The notes: generated by a model not told the origin, from the letters alone. A stretch of 64,000 bases of DNA from BOG-908 sp963795825 (GCA_963795825.1 CAWCIW010000001.1:558001-622000), one strand, 5' to 3'. Counted from the first letter of the stretch, positions 17,799 through 26,982 are shown. Numbers and translations are program-made.

Positions 17799-19459
17799 CG
17801 CCTGACGCGATCTGGCAGGATGCGCTGACTGCCGCTGCCCTGTTCGCCGCCGATCCGGCCGGGCTGGGCGGCCTGGCAATACGCGGCCGGGCCGGGCCGG
17901 TGCGCGACCGGCTGCTCGCCGCGTTGCCAGGCCCGACCCGGCGCTTGCCAGCAAATATCGGCGACGCGGCGCTTCTCGGCGGCGTGGACCTGGCTGCCAC
18001 CCTGCAAGCCGGACGGCCGATTCGCGCCGCCGGGTTGCTGGCCGATCTCGGCGTCGGCCTGCTGGTTGCGCCGATGGCCGAGCGCCTGCCCGCCGCCCTC
18101 GCCGCCAAGCTGGCCGCCAGCCTGGATGGCGGCGCCGGTTTCGGACTGGTCCTGCTGGACGAAAGCGTGGAGCCGGACGAGTGCGCGCCCGCCGCGTTGC
18201 TGGACCGTGTGGCGTTCCATATCGAGCTGGACGCGCTGAGCCACCGCGACACCGCCGGCGCCCTTGCACCTGCCCCTGCCGTGCAGCCCTCCGCCGCAGG
18301 GATCGCCGACGAGCTGGTCGACGCGCTCTGCACCGCCGCGGCCGCGCTCGGCATCGTATCGGTCCGTGCCGTGCTGCTGGCGGTCCGGGCCGCGCGCGCC
18401 GCCGCGGCGCTGGCCGGCCGCGCGGAGGCCACCGCGGAGGACGCCGCCCTGGCCGCCCGGCTGGTACTTGGCCCGCGCGCCATAAGCCTGCCGCCGGCGC
18501 CGGCGGATGAGGAGACCGCGCCGCAGCCGCAGGACCGCCCGGAGACCGATCCCAAGCCGGATGGCGATACCGATTCGCGTGCCGAGACGCTCACAGACAG
18601 TTCCGAGATGATCCTGCAGGCCGCCCGCGCCGCCATTCCCGCCGGCCTGCTCGCGCGGCTCGAGCAGCAGGCGCGCGGCCCGGCCAGGGCGGCGGGCGTT
18701 GCAGGGCAAAAGCAGAAGGGTGGCGCCACCGGGCGGCCTGTCGGCGTGTGCGCGGCCCAGCCCGGGCAGGGGCAGCGGCTGAACCTGGTGGAGACCCTGC
18801 GCGCCGCCGCACCCTGGCAGCGGCTGCGCGCGCCGGCCCAGCAAAGCGCGTTTCCGCTGCATATCCGGCGAGAGGATTTCCGCGTGGTGCGACGCGAGCA
18901 GCGCACCCGCAGCACCACGATATTCCTCGTCGATGCGTCGGGCTCCGCCGCGCTGAACCGGCTGGCCGAGGCGAAGGGCGCCGTGGAGCTGCTGCTCGCC
19001 GATTGCTACCGGCGGCGCGACGAAGTGGCCCTGATCGCGTTTCGCGGCCGCGCGGCCCAGATCCTGCTGCCGCCGACGCGCTCGCTGGTGCGCGCCAAGC
19101 GCGGCCTGGCCACGCTGCCGGGCGGCGGCGGCACGCCGATGGCCGCCGGTATCGATGCCGGGCTCGCTCTGGCGCTGGCGGCACGTCGCCAGGGCGCCAC
19201 CCCGACCTTGGTTCTGCTGACCGATGGCCGCGCCAACGTGACGCGCGCCGGCGCCGGTGGCCGCGCGCTGGCCGGCCAGGAAGCGCTGCAATCCGCCCGC
19301 ATCCTGCGCGGAACCGGCATCGCCACGATCCTGCTCGACACCTCGCCGCGTCCGGCCCCCGAAGCGCGCGCGCTGGCCCAGGCGATGGGCGCCAGCTACG
19401 TGCCGCTGCCCTATGCGGATGCCGGCGCGGTGTCGCGCGCGCTGCGCGACCGCACGTGA
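17795..19459 (+). CDS. bchD: Mg-chelatase subunit D
   Basis: AAA+-like platform subunit of Mg-chelatase. The 554-aa product has a degenerate N-terminal AAA domain, an acidic and proline-rich linker (about residues 230-260), and a C-terminal von Willebrand A domain with the MIDAS motif FLVDASGSAA and LLTDGRANVT. The start is TTG at 17795, overlapping the bchI stop (TTGA). The order bchI-bchD-bchO is the standard purple-bacterial one. Confidence 0.95.
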   Translation: MTPDAIWQDALTAAALFAADPAGLGGLAIRGRAGPVRDRLLAALPGPTRRLPANIGDAALLGGVDLAATLQAGRPIRAAGLLADLGVGLLVAPMAERLPAALAAKLAASLDGGAGFGLVLLDESVEPDECAPAALLDRVAFHIELDALSHRDTAGALAPAPAVQPSAAGIADELVDALCTAAAALGIVSVRAVLLAVRAARAAAALAGRAEATAEDAALAARLVLGPRAISLPPAPADEETAPQPQDRPETDPKPDGDTDSRAETLTDSSEMILQAARAAIPAGLLARLEQQARGPARAAGVAGQKQKGGATGRPVGVCAAQPGQGQRLNLVETLRAAAPWQRLRAPAQQSAFPLHIRREDFRVVRREQRTRSTTIFLVDASGSAALNRLAEAKGAVELLLADCYRRRDEVALIAFRGRAAQILLPPTRSLVRAKRGLATLPGGGGTPMAAGIDAGLALALAARRQGATPTLVLLTDGRANVTRAGAGGRALAGQEALQSARILRGTGIATILLDTSPRPAPEARALAQAMGASYVPLPYADAGAVSRALRDRT

Positions 19460-20325
19460 CGCAACCCCGTCCGGACAGCGACTGGCCGAACAAGGCGGCA
19501 AGCCGTTTCGTGGCGCAAGGCGGGCTCACCTGGCACGTGCAGGTGGCCGGCACCGGGCCGGTGCTGCTGCTGATACACGGCACCGGCGCCGCCACGCATT
19601 CCTGGCGCGACATGCTGGCGCCCTTGGCCGCGCAGTTCACCGTGGTGGCGCCGGATCTGCCGGGGCACGGCCTTACCCGGGTGCCTGGCAACCACGCGCT
19701 GTCGCTTCCGGCGATGGCGCGCGACCTTGGCGGGCTGCTGGGCAAGCTCGATCTGGCGCCGGTTCTGGCGGTGGGGCACTCCGCGGGGGCGGCGATCCTG
19801 GCGCGCATGTGTCTCGACGGGATCATCGCGCCGGCCGGGCTGGTCAGTTTGAACGGCGCGTTCCTGCCGTTGGGCGGGCCGGCCGGGCAGGTGTTCGCCC
19901 CGTTGGCGCGCGTGCTTGTCGGGTTGCCGGTGTTGCCGCAGTTGTTCGCGTGGCGCGCCGGGAATACGCGGGTGGTGGAGCGGCTGCTGGCCGGCACCGG
20001 GTCTCGCCTCGATGCGGACGGTGTGGCGCTGTATCAGCGGCTGGTGCGCAATCCCGGGCATGCGGCGGCGGCGTTGCGCATGATGGCGAACTGGGATCTG
20101 GCGCCGCTGGTGCGGGATCTGCCGAAGCTGCGGGCGCGGCTTTTGCTGGTGGTGGGGGAGGGGGACCTGGCGATACCGCCGGCCGACGCGGCGCGGGTGG
20201 CGGCGCTGGTGCCTGGCGCGGAGGTGGTGCGCTGGCCCGGGCTTGGGCATCTCGCGCATGAGGAGGACGCGGCACTGGCGGTGCGCTGCATCGTGGATTT
20301 CGCCGGTTCGGTGGGGGTGGTTTGA
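19456..20325 (+). CDS. bchO: Mg-chelatase accessory alpha/beta hydrolase BchO
   Basis: A 289-aa alpha/beta-hydrolase found in photosynthesis clusters after bchD; its exact role is unsettled. The start is GTG at 19456, overlapping the bchD stop (GTGA). Visible features: oxyanion/HG region LLIHGTGAATHSW, DLPGHGLTRV, nucleophile elbow VGHSAGAAI, acid region VVGEGDLAIP, and histidine in LGHLAHEED. The catalytic Ser-Asp-His set is complete. Its stop overlaps the TTG start of the next small gene. Confidence 0.92.
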   Translation: MTQPRPDSDWPNKAASRFVAQGGLTWHVQVAGTGPVLLLIHGTGAATHSWRDMLAPLAAQFTVVAPDLPGHGLTRVPGNHALSLPAMARDLGGLLGKLDLAPVLAVGHSAGAAILARMCLDGIIAPAGLVSLNGAFLPLGGPAGQVFAPLARVLVGLPVLPQLFAWRAGNTRVVERLLAGTGSRLDADGVALYQRLVRNPGHAAAALRMMANWDLAPLVRDLPKLRARLLLVVGEGDLAIPPADAARVAALVPGAEVVRWPGLGHLAHEEDAALAVRCIVDFAGSVGVV

Positions 20326-20570
20326 GCTTCGTGCTCGACGCGATCCTGGCGGGCATGGTGGTGGAAGCCGCCGTGTTGGTGGGGTTGTTTCGCTTCGGCG
20401 GGCGCGGGGTGCCGCCTGGGGCGTTGTTGCCGAATCTGTGTGCGGGGGCGTGTTTGCTGCTGGCGATGCGGCTGGCGCTTGGCGGGGTTTGGTGGGGGTT
20501 CGTGTCGGTGGCGCTGCTGGGGGGGTTGTGTTTTCATGTCTGGGATTTGCAGCGGCAGTGGGGACGGTAA
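20322..20570 (+). CDS. Small membrane protein in the bchIDO operon
   Basis: An 82-aa product starting at TTG 20322, which overlaps the bchO stop (TTGA), the same junction style as bchI/bchD. Three hydrophobic stretches cover most of its length. I do not recognise the family. The coupling argues that it is a real gene made with BchO. The palindromic element begins right at its stop. Confidence 0.6.
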   Translation: MSFVLDAILAGMVVEAAVLVGLFRFGGRGVPPGALLPNLCAGACLLLAMRLALGGVWWGFVSVALLGGLCFHVWDLQRQWGR

Positions 20571-20704
20571 GGCAAGGCCTTCTTTTCTGAAGAAAAGAAG
20601 CAAAAGACTTTTGGTCCCTGTCGGGGCGTGCTGAACAGCCGCCGACAGGGAGCAAAAGCTTTTTGGTCCTTTTTCTCGAAAAAGGACTGCTTCCTACCTT
20701 CCTT
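20569..20704. repeat. Palindromic intergenic element, copy 4 (CCCTGTCGG core)
   Basis: Nearly identical to copy 1 over both arms and the CCCTGTCGG/CCGACAGGG core. Ends the bchIDO operon; the crtI operator begins 4 bases later. Confidence 0.92.
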
Positions 20705-20707
20705 AAT

Positions 20708-20727
20708 GTGTAAACCTCAGTTTACAC
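20708..20727. promoter_or_regulatory. PpsR/CrtJ operator upstream of crtI
   Basis: Perfect palindrome GTGTAAAC-CTCA-GTTTACAC. It contains an exact TGT-N12-ACA (20709-20726), the consensus bound by PpsR/CrtJ in purple bacteria. It lies 8 bases before the GTG start of crtI, so binding would block transcription or initiation directly. Confidence 0.8.
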
Positions 20728-20735
20728 TCCACCGC

Positions 20736-22230
20736 GTGATCCCCCAGCGCCCCCACGCCATCGTAATAGGCAGCGGCTTCGGCGGCCTGGCTGCCGCCGT
20801 GCGCCTGGGCGCGCGCGGCTACCGCGTGACCGTGCTGGAAAAACTCGATGCGCCCGGCGGCCGCGCCTACGTGTTCCGCCAGGACGGCTTCACCTTCGAC
20901 GGCGGCCCGACCATCGTCACCGCGCCGTTCCTGCTGGAGGAACTCTGGGCGCTGTGCGGCCGCCGCCTGTCCGACGACGTGGATCTGCGGCCGATCACCC
21001 CCTTCTACCGCATACGCTTCAACGACGGCGAGGTGTTCGAATATACCGGCGACGCGGACGCGATGCGCGCGCAGGTGGCCGCGTTCAGCACACGCGACGT
21101 GGCGGGCTACGAGGCATTCCTGCGCGCGAGCCAGGAGATCTATCGCGTCGGGTTCGAGCAGCTTGGCGATGCGTCGTTCGAGAGCTGGACCGACATGGCG
21201 CGGCTGGTGCCGCAACTGGTGCGGCTCGGCAGCCTGCGCAGCGTGTATCAGTTGGTTGGGAAGTATGTGAAGGACGAGCGGCTGCGCACGGTGCTCAGCT
21301 TCCATCCTTTGCTGGTCGGCGGGAATCCGTTTGCGGCGAGCTCGATCTATAGCCTGATCTGTTTTCTGGAGCGGCGCTGGGGCGTGCATTTCGCGATGGG
21401 CGGCACCGGCGCGCTGGTATCGGGATTGGCCGGGCTTATCGCGGGGCAGGGCGGCACGATACGGTGCGATACCGAGGTGGCGGAGATACTGGTGGAGAAT
21501 AACGCCGCGTGCGGCGTGCGGCTGGCCGATGGCGACACTCTGCGCGCGGATGTGGTCGTGTCGAACGCCTGTTCCGCCTTCACCTATTCCAAGTTGCTGC
21601 CGGCGCGGCATCGGCGGCGGTGGACCGACAGGCGCATCGCGCGCGGGCGGTATTCGATGAGCCTGTTCGTGTGGTATTTCGGCACGCGCCGCCGCTACGA
21701 CGACGTGGCGCACCACACGATATTGCTGGGGCCGCGCTACCGCGAGTTGCTGGCGCGATATATTCAAGCGGCACACGCTTGCCGAAGATTTCAGCCTGTA
21801 TCTGCACCGGCCGACGGCGACCGATACTTCTCTGGCGCCGGCAGGGTGCGATGCGTTTTATGTGCTGTCGCCGGTGCCGCATCTGCAGAGCGGCACCGAT
21901 TGGGGGGCTGCGGCGGAGCCGTATCGGCAGAAGATCGCGCGCGCTTTGTCGGACAGCATATTGCCTGGGCTGGAGGACGAGATCGTGACGTCGCGCCTGA
22001 TGACGCCGCAGGATTTTTCCGACCGGCTGCTGTCGTATCGCGGGGCGGCGTTCGGGCTGGAGCCGATATTGACGCAGAGCGCCTGGTTCCGCCCGCATAA
22101 CAAAAGCGAGGAGGTGGCCAATCTGTTCCTCGTGGGCGCGGGGACGCATCCCGGCGCCGGGCTGCCCGGTGTACTTTCTTCCGCGCGTGTTCTGGACAAG
22201 GTTGTGCCGCATGCCAGCATTTTCGCCTGA
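20736..22230 (+). pseudogene. crtI: Phytoene desaturase, one frame break
   Basis: FAD-dependent carotene desaturase that turns phytoene into neurosporene or lycopene. The N-terminus PHAIVIGSGFGGLAAAVRLG is the dinucleotide-binding motif; the C-terminal GAGTHPGAGLPGV is the family signature. The frame shifts near 21757: ...RYRELLA is followed in the other frame by DIFKRHTLAEDFSLYLHRPT. One extra base explains it. The GTG at 20736 gives the canonical start; an ATG at 20706 would place the PpsR operator inside the coding sequence and is rejected. Overlaps crtB by 20 bases. Confidence 0.92.
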
Positions 22231-23241
22231 CACCCGCCACGCCGAAGCGGCGGACCAGGCCGCGTGTCGTGCGCTGATGCGCGGCGGATCGCGCAGCTTT
22301 TCGCCGCCGGGCGCCTGCTGCCGCGTCGCATACACGAACCCGCCACCGCGCTATATGCGTTCTGCCGCCTGGCCGACGACCTGGTCGATGACGGCATCGC
22401 GCATGATCCGCTGGACCTGCTGCGCCGGCGACTGGCGCTCGCCTATGACGGGAAACCCGCCGACCATCCCGCCGATCGCGCCTTTGCCCGTATGGTCGCC
22501 CGCCATGGCATGCCGCGCGATCTTCCCCTGGCGCTGCTGGAAGGTTTCGACTGGGACCTGCAGGGCAGGCGCTACGCCACGATCGACGCGCTGCTCGATT
22601 ATGCCGCGCGCGTCGCCGGCAGCGTGGGCGCGATGATGGCGGTGCTGATGGGCGTGCACGATGCCGATGCGCTCGCGCGGGCCTGCGACCTCGGCGTGGC
22701 CATGCAGCTCACCAATATCGCGCGCGACGTGGGCGAGGATGCGCGCGCCGGCCGGCTGTATCTGCCGCTCGACTGGCTGGCGGAAGCCGGCATCGACCCC
22801 GAAACATTTCTGTCCGCACCTTGCTTCGATGCGGCGCTTGCCGGCGTGATCGCGCGGCTGCTGCGCCGCGCGGCGGAGTTGTACGCGCGCGGCCGGACCG
22901 GCATCGCCCGCCTGCCGCGCGCATGCCGGCCCGGCATACGCGCGGCGGCCAGCCTGTATGCCGAGATCGGCAACACGCTTGCGCGCGGCGGCTGCAACTC
23001 GGTCACACTGCGAGCGCATGTGCCGGGACGCCGGAAAGTGGCGCTGCTAGGGCGCGCGCTGCTGCCTTTGCATCCGGCAAAGATTATGGTGGGAACTGCG
23101 GCCTTGCCGGCATGCCAGTATCTGGTGGATGCGGCTTCCTGCGATCTCTGGGTGCAGGAAGCGGTGCCGCGCCAGGCCCGGGTGGACTGGGTATTCGATC
23201 TGTTCGAGCGGTTGCAGGAGCAGCAGTTGCGGGCGTCGTAG
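22211..23241 (+). pseudogene. crtB: Phytoene synthase, one homopolymer frame break
   Basis: Condenses two geranylgeranyl diphosphates to phytoene. The N-terminal part (MPAFSPDTRHAEAADQAACR) runs in one frame to ...GGSRSF; the rest, FAAGRLLPRRIHEPATALY onward, is in another. The join is the TTTT at 22298-22301; a fifth T restores SFFAAGRLLP. The Asp-rich motifs FCRLADDLVDD and LTNIARDVGEDA are present. This looks like a homopolymer undercall. It overlaps crtI by 20 bases, so the two form one operon. Confidence 0.92.
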
Positions 23242-23242
23242 A

Positions 23243-23353
23243 ATGGCGAAATGGGAGTGGATCATCATCCTGGTGATGGTGCTTGGATGGCTGGTGTTCG
23301 AGTTGGTGTCTGTGCGGCGGTCTTTGCGTGGGGATCGGGAGCGCGGGAAGTAG
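23243..23353 (+). CDS. 36-aa single-pass membrane protein after crtB
   Basis: ATG 1 base after the crtB stop; product MAKWEWIIILVMVLGWLVFE... with one transmembrane helix and a basic tail (VRRSLRGDRERGK). The tight spacing suggests coupling with crtB. Similar tiny proteins with an ELVS(V/L)RRS tail occur in other proteobacteria by my recollection; function unknown. Confidence 0.5.
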   Translation: MAKWEWIIILVMVLGWLVFELVSVRRSLRGDRERGK

Positions 23354-23393
23354 GTTAGTAAACTAATAAAATGTGTTGTTGGGAGCAGGCAAG

Positions 23394-23450
23394 AATTTAA
23401 CGCCAAGAACATCAAGACGCCAAGGACGCTAAGAAGAAGACGTCAATCCG
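23394..23450. repeat. CCAAGG-type degenerate repeat
   Basis: Short stretch with GCCAAGAACATCAAGACGCC and AAGGACGCTAAG, built on the same CCAAGGACGCC theme as the inverted repeats at 46494-46529 and 46715-46750. No gene lies between 23354 and 23781; this stretch and the next repeat fill it. Confidence 0.5.
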
Positions 23451-23523
23451 GCTCGTAGCAGCCTTGATCAGATGTGATTTGCACGACAGCCCGTGCTGTT
23501 TTGCGGGTGTAATGCCATCGGCA

Positions 23524-23707
23524 GCAAGAAAGAAAGGCCTTCTTTTTCGAGAAAAAGAAGCAAAAAGCTTTTGCTATGACGCCTGCACAAAGCCCCAGGA
23601 TTTTTCTGCAAGCGCATCATCTTGCAGAACGAGAGCGCGCCTCGATGCAGACGTCATAGCAAAAGCTTTTTGGTCCTTTTTCTCGAAAAAGGACTACTTT
23701 CTTCCTG
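23524..23707. repeat. Palindromic intergenic element, copy 5 (GACGCCTGCA core)
   Basis: AAAGGCCTTC arm with CTTTTTCGAGAAAAAG, AAAAGCTTTTGCT, core TGACGCCTGCA...TGCAGACGTCA, and right arm AAAAGCTTTTTGGTCC with CTCGAAAAAGGA. Lies between convergent crtB and the helicase gene and could terminate both. Confidence 0.9.
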
Positions 23708-23781
23708 TCGCTCAGTGAGCCTAAGTACAGACTGAGATTGCCCCGGATCTCTTGGCGTTGCCTCTTAGCTTCGCCTCCCGC

Positions 23782-25509
23782 TCAAGGTGCGCGACGCTTG
23801 GCATTACTTCCGCGATCCTTCTGATACCCCGTCTTCACGAAGCGCTTCGGCGCCCCGGGATCGCGGCGCGGCGCCGCCGACGGTGCCTCGGACCGCGTAA
23901 CCTTCACGTTGTCTTCCGCATCGTCCGGAATATTCGCCGCGAACTCGTCTGCGCGCGCCTGGGTGATTTCGAAACGTGTCTCGTCCGGCTGGATGCGTAT
24001 CGCGCCCACGTCGCGCTTCTCCACGCCGCCCATGCGGCAGATCAGCGGCAGCAGCCATTTCGGGTCGGCCTTCTGCCCGCGGCCGACATTCACGCTGAAC
24101 CACACCATCGGGCCCGACGCGATGCCCGCCTTTTCGGGCCGCACGCCTGCCTCGCGCGCACCCGCCTCATGCACCGGCGGGCGGCGCGTGCCGGGCAGCG
24201 GCGCCAGATCGGTGATTTCCTCGGGCGCCGGCAGGCGCGCGCGATACATGCGCACCAGGGCCGCGGCCAAGTCCTCCGCAGAGCGCCCTTCCAAAAGGGT
24301 GCGCGCGAGTTCCAGGTCGTCCTCCGTCATCTCCTCGGTCAGCACCGGATCTTTCAGCAACCGCGCACCATCGCGCGCGCGTATTTCCTCGGGCAGCGGT
24401 GCGCCGGACCATTGCGCACTCACGCCGGCCGAGCTGATAAGCGTCTCCGCCGCGCGTGCGCGATTGGCCGGCACGATCACCACGCAGGTGCCCTTGCGAC
24501 CGGCGCGCCCGGTGCGGCCGCTACGATGCAGCAGGGTCTGCTTGTTGTTCGGCATGTCCGCGTGGATCACCAGCCCCAGATCGGGAAGGTCCAGGCCGCG
24601 TGCTGCAACGTCGGTGGCGACGCAAACGCGCGCCTGGCCGTCGCGCATCGCCTGCAGCGCGCGCGTGCGCTCGTTCTGGGTGAGCTCGCCGGACAGCGCC
24701 ACGCTGGTGAAACCGCGTTCCTGCAGGCTCGCATGCAGATGCCGCACGCCCTCGCGCGTGGCGCAGAACACCAGCGCGGTCGGCGCCTCGAAATAGCGCA
24801 GCACGTTGACCACGGCGTGTTCGATTTCGCGCGGCGGTGTGCGCACAACGCGATATTCGATGTCGGCATGCGGCTGGTTGCGCACCAGCGTGTCGATACG
24901 CAGCGCATCCTTCTGGTATTTCCGCGCCAGCGCGGTGATTTCCTTGGCGATCGTGGCCGAGAACAGCAGCGTGCGGCGCCATTCCGGCGTGGCGTTCAGC
25001 AGCGTGTCCAGCTCGTCGCGGAAACCGAGATCGAGCATCTCGTCGGCTTCGTCCAGCACCACCACGGCGAGGTCGCCCAGGCGCAGGCGGCCGCGCGCCA
25101 GGTGGTCGCAGAGCCGGCCCGGCGTGCCCACCACGATGTGGCAGCCGGCTTCCAGCGCGCGGCCTTCGCGCTGGCCGTCCATGCCGCCGATGCAGGAGAG
25201 GATGCGCGCCCCGGTTTCGGCGTAAAGCCAGGTGAGCTCGCGGTGCACCTGCATCGCCAGCTCGCGCGTGGGCGCGATCACCAGCGCGCGTGGGTTGCCC
25301 GGCCTGTCGAAGCGCTCCTCGCCGCCCAGCAAAGTGGGCGCGAAGGCCAGGCCATAGGCGACCGTCTTGCCGGAGCCGGTCTGCGCGGATACCAGCAGGT
25401 CCCGCCCTTCGGCGCCGGATTCCAGCACGGCATCCTGCACCGGCGTCAGCTCGGTATAGCCGCGGTCGGTGAGCGCGCGGGCGAGGGCGGGGTTGGTGGC
25501 GAACGTCAT
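23782..25509 (-). CDS. DEAD-box RNA helicase with DbpA-type RNA-binding domain
   Basis: ATP-dependent RNA helicase of the CsdA/DeaD group, acting in RNA unwinding for ribosome assembly or mRNA decay. The 575-aa product has the Q motif (TPVQ), Walker A SAQTGSGKT, VLDEADEML (DEAD), SATIAKE (SAT), and HRSGRTGRAG. A DbpA-like RNA-binding domain follows near the C-terminus (VWFSVNVGRGQKADPKWLL), then a basic tail. The ATG at 25509 starts the family N-terminus; the longer open frame upstream is not conserved-looking. Confidence 0.93.
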   Translation of the reverse strand: MTFATNPALARALTDRGYTELTPVQDAVLESGAEGRDLLVSAQTGSGKTVAYGLAFAPTLLGGEERFDRPGNPRALVIAPTRELAMQVHRELTWLYAETGARILSCIGGMDGQREGRALEAGCHIVVGTPGRLCDHLARGRLRLGDLAVVVLDEADEMLDLGFRDELDTLLNATPEWRRTLLFSATIAKEITALARKYQKDALRIDTLVRNQPHADIEYRVVRTPPREIEHAVVNVLRYFEAPTALVFCATREGVRHLHASLQERGFTSVALSGELTQNERTRALQAMRDGQARVCVATDVAARGLDLPDLGLVIHADMPNNKQTLLHRSGRTGRAGRKGTCVVIVPANRARAAETLISSAGVSAQWSGAPLPEEIRARDGARLLKDPVLTEEMTEDDLELARTLLEGRSAEDLAAALVRMYRARLPAPEEITDLAPLPGTRRPPVHEAGAREAGVRPEKAGIASGPMVWFSVNVGRGQKADPKWLLPLICRMGGVEKRDVGAIRIQPDETRFEITQARADEFAANIPDDAEDNVKVTRSEAPSAAPRRDPGAPKRFVKTGYQKDRGSNAKRRAP

Positions 25510-25596
25510 TTTCTGTGCAATATCCGGAGCGGGGCCAGCCCGCGGGAGCCCGTGGCCGCGGTGTGGCGGCAGGCTGGACAGGGCGGGCGCAGGGGT

Positions 25597-25953
25597 GTGA
25601 ACCTCAGCTATAGGCGCTCCCGGCCCCGAGGGGAAGAAAACCTGCTGACCACCAGCTTTGCGTTTCTGAGCGTCACCCTCGTGCTGGGCGCGCTGCTGCT
25701 GTCCGGGCAGGCCCGCGGCGTGGCACCGATACACGGGCTGCTCGGCCTGGCCGGCGCGGTCGCGGTGGTTCTGGCCGCCTGGCGCGGCGGGCTGCACGGC
25801 GCGTTCGCCACCATAGTGCTCGTGTTGCTGTTGGGTGGGCTAGGCTGCGGCGTGCTGCTCTGGCGCGGCTGGCGCGCCGGCCTGGTGCTATTCGTGCACG
25901 TGATGGCCGGCGGGCTGGCTTACTTGCTTCTGGTCGGCGCGGTGTTCGGCTGA
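25597..25953 (+). CDS. Small four-helix membrane protein, unknown
   Basis: Predicted membrane protein of about 118 aa with four hydrophobic segments (for example FAFLSVTLVLGALLLSG and HVMAGGLAYLLLVGAVFG). The start is uncertain: GTG at 25597, or a non-ATG start nearer 25650 preceded by GAGGGGAA. It is divergent from the helicase. Small hydrophobic frames of this sort occur by chance in high-GC DNA, but the even helix pattern favours a gene. Confidence 0.5.
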   Translation: MNLSYRRSRPRGEENLLTTSFAFLSVTLVLGALLLSGQARGVAPIHGLLGLAGAVAVVLAAWRGGLHGAFATIVLVLLLGGLGCGVLLWRGWRAGLVLFVHVMAGGLAYLLLVGAVFG

Positions 25954-25987
25954 CGATATCGACGCACTCCGGCGTTGCCGTTACACA

Positions 25988-26635
25988 GTGCCGATGAACG
26001 GATTGCAGGAATTCACCCTCGATACGGCGGCCCATCTCGTGCAGGTGGCGCTCACGCCGGTGTTCCTCCTCTCCGGCATCGCCGCGCTGATGAATGTGTA
26101 TGCCGGCCGCTGGGGGCGCGTGGCGGACCGGCTCGACAAATTGTCCGACGACATCGCCGAATGCGGCGAGCTCAAGCAATCGCATCGCGAAGAGATGGCG
26201 CGTTTGCACCGGCGCTCGGTAGTGCTGGACGCCGCGGTGATCCTGAGCACGATCGGAGCGGCGGCCACCTGCTTTTCGATCATGACGCTGTTCCTGTTCG
26301 CGGTGAGCAGAAAGGCGATCGCGGACGTGCTGCTGTCGTTTTTCGGTGTGGCGATTCTTTGCACGCTGGTGTCGGTGGCGTTCTTTGGGTTGGAGATGCT
26401 GATCAGCAGCAATGCGCTGCGGCACCGGATTCTATTTTCATTTGCCGCGGCTGCGCCGGCGTTAGGCAAGCAGTCCCTTAAAAACCTCCGCGTTCTCCGC
26501 AGCACCGGCGCCCGCGCTGCCTCGGCCACGCCGGGCGTGGCAGAACCGAGTGGAGCCCCTATGCAGGCGGAGGAGCAAAAGTTTTTTGGTCCTTTTTTTC
26601 AAAAAAGGACTGCTTGCTTGCTTCCCCTCCGGTAG
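25988..26635 (+). CDS. DUF2721 membrane protein with repeat-encoded C-terminal tail
   Basis: The first ~155 residues are a DUF2721 protein: an amphipathic start, helix VALTPVFLLSGIAALMNVYAG, a charged RWGRVADRLDKL segment and two more helices, ending SNALRHRILFSFAA. Function unknown. The normal end is passed, and the last ~55 residues (from about 26470) are translated from the palindromic element, including EEQKFFGPFFQKRTACLLP. That tail overlaps the repeat-encoded tail of the convergent DUF4112 gene. Confidence 0.8.
   Translation: MPMNGLQEFTLDTAAHLVQVALTPVFLLSGIAALMNVYAGRWGRVADRLDKLSDDIAECGELKQSHREEMARLHRRSVVLDAAVILSTIGAAATCFSIMTLFLFAVSRKAIADVLLSFFGVAILCTLVSVAFFGLEMLISSNALRHRILFSFAAAAPALGKQSLKNLRVLRSTGARAASATPGVAEPSGAPMQAEEQKFFGPFFQKRTACLLPLR
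26463..26624. repeat. Palindromic intergenic element, copy 6 (left arm degenerate)
   Basis: Left arm reduced to AGGCAAGCAGTCCCTTAAAAA. The core has GCCTCGGCCACGCCGGGCG, and the right arm is complete (GGAGCAAAAGTTTTTTGG, hairpin, GGACTGCTTGC). It is read as protein from both sides by the convergent DUF2721 and DUF4112 genes. Confidence 0.85.
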
Positions 26636-26982
26636 CCCGCAGATGCTCCTCCAGAAGCCGGATGTTCCGCAAATTCGCCTTCAGCGCCATGTCGAACAGA
26701 TCGCCCAGAACAGGCACCGATCCGCCAACCACCTCAAGCGCCACGTTGCCCACCATCTGCGCCAGCCGGTGCCGCGGCACACCCAATTGCGCCGCCTCAT
26801 ATATAATATAAAGCGAAAGCGCGCCCAGTACCGGCGTCGCCGGCGCCGGGCACCAGGCCGATCACGCTGTTCAGGCCGAAGCGGAAGCGCGTGCCGGGCA
26901 GGCGGAACGCGCCGTCCACCAGCCAGGCCAGCCGCTTTATGCGGGCGAGCCTTGCGGCCGCTTCCGCCGGCCCGTCGATCAT
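26559..26982 (-). pseudogene. DUF4112 membrane protein, one frame break, repeat-encoded tail
   Basis: DUF4112 family: the first frame has ARLARIKRLAWLVDGAFRLP and FGLNSVIGLVPGAGDAG. The second has ALSLYIIYEAAQLGVP and NVALEVVGGSVPVLGDLFDM, the family's conserved second half. They join near 26821 with a one-base shift. The final ~17 residues (KQSFFEKKDQKTFAPPPA) come from the palindromic element. The ATG at 26982 overlaps the upstream zinc-ribbon gene as ATGA. Function unknown. Confidence 0.75.

Noticed and set aside
20706..20735. ATG at 20706 as the crtI start
   Set aside because: It would put the perfect PpsR operator inside the gene and add residues not seen at CrtI N-termini; GTG 20736 gives the canonical start.
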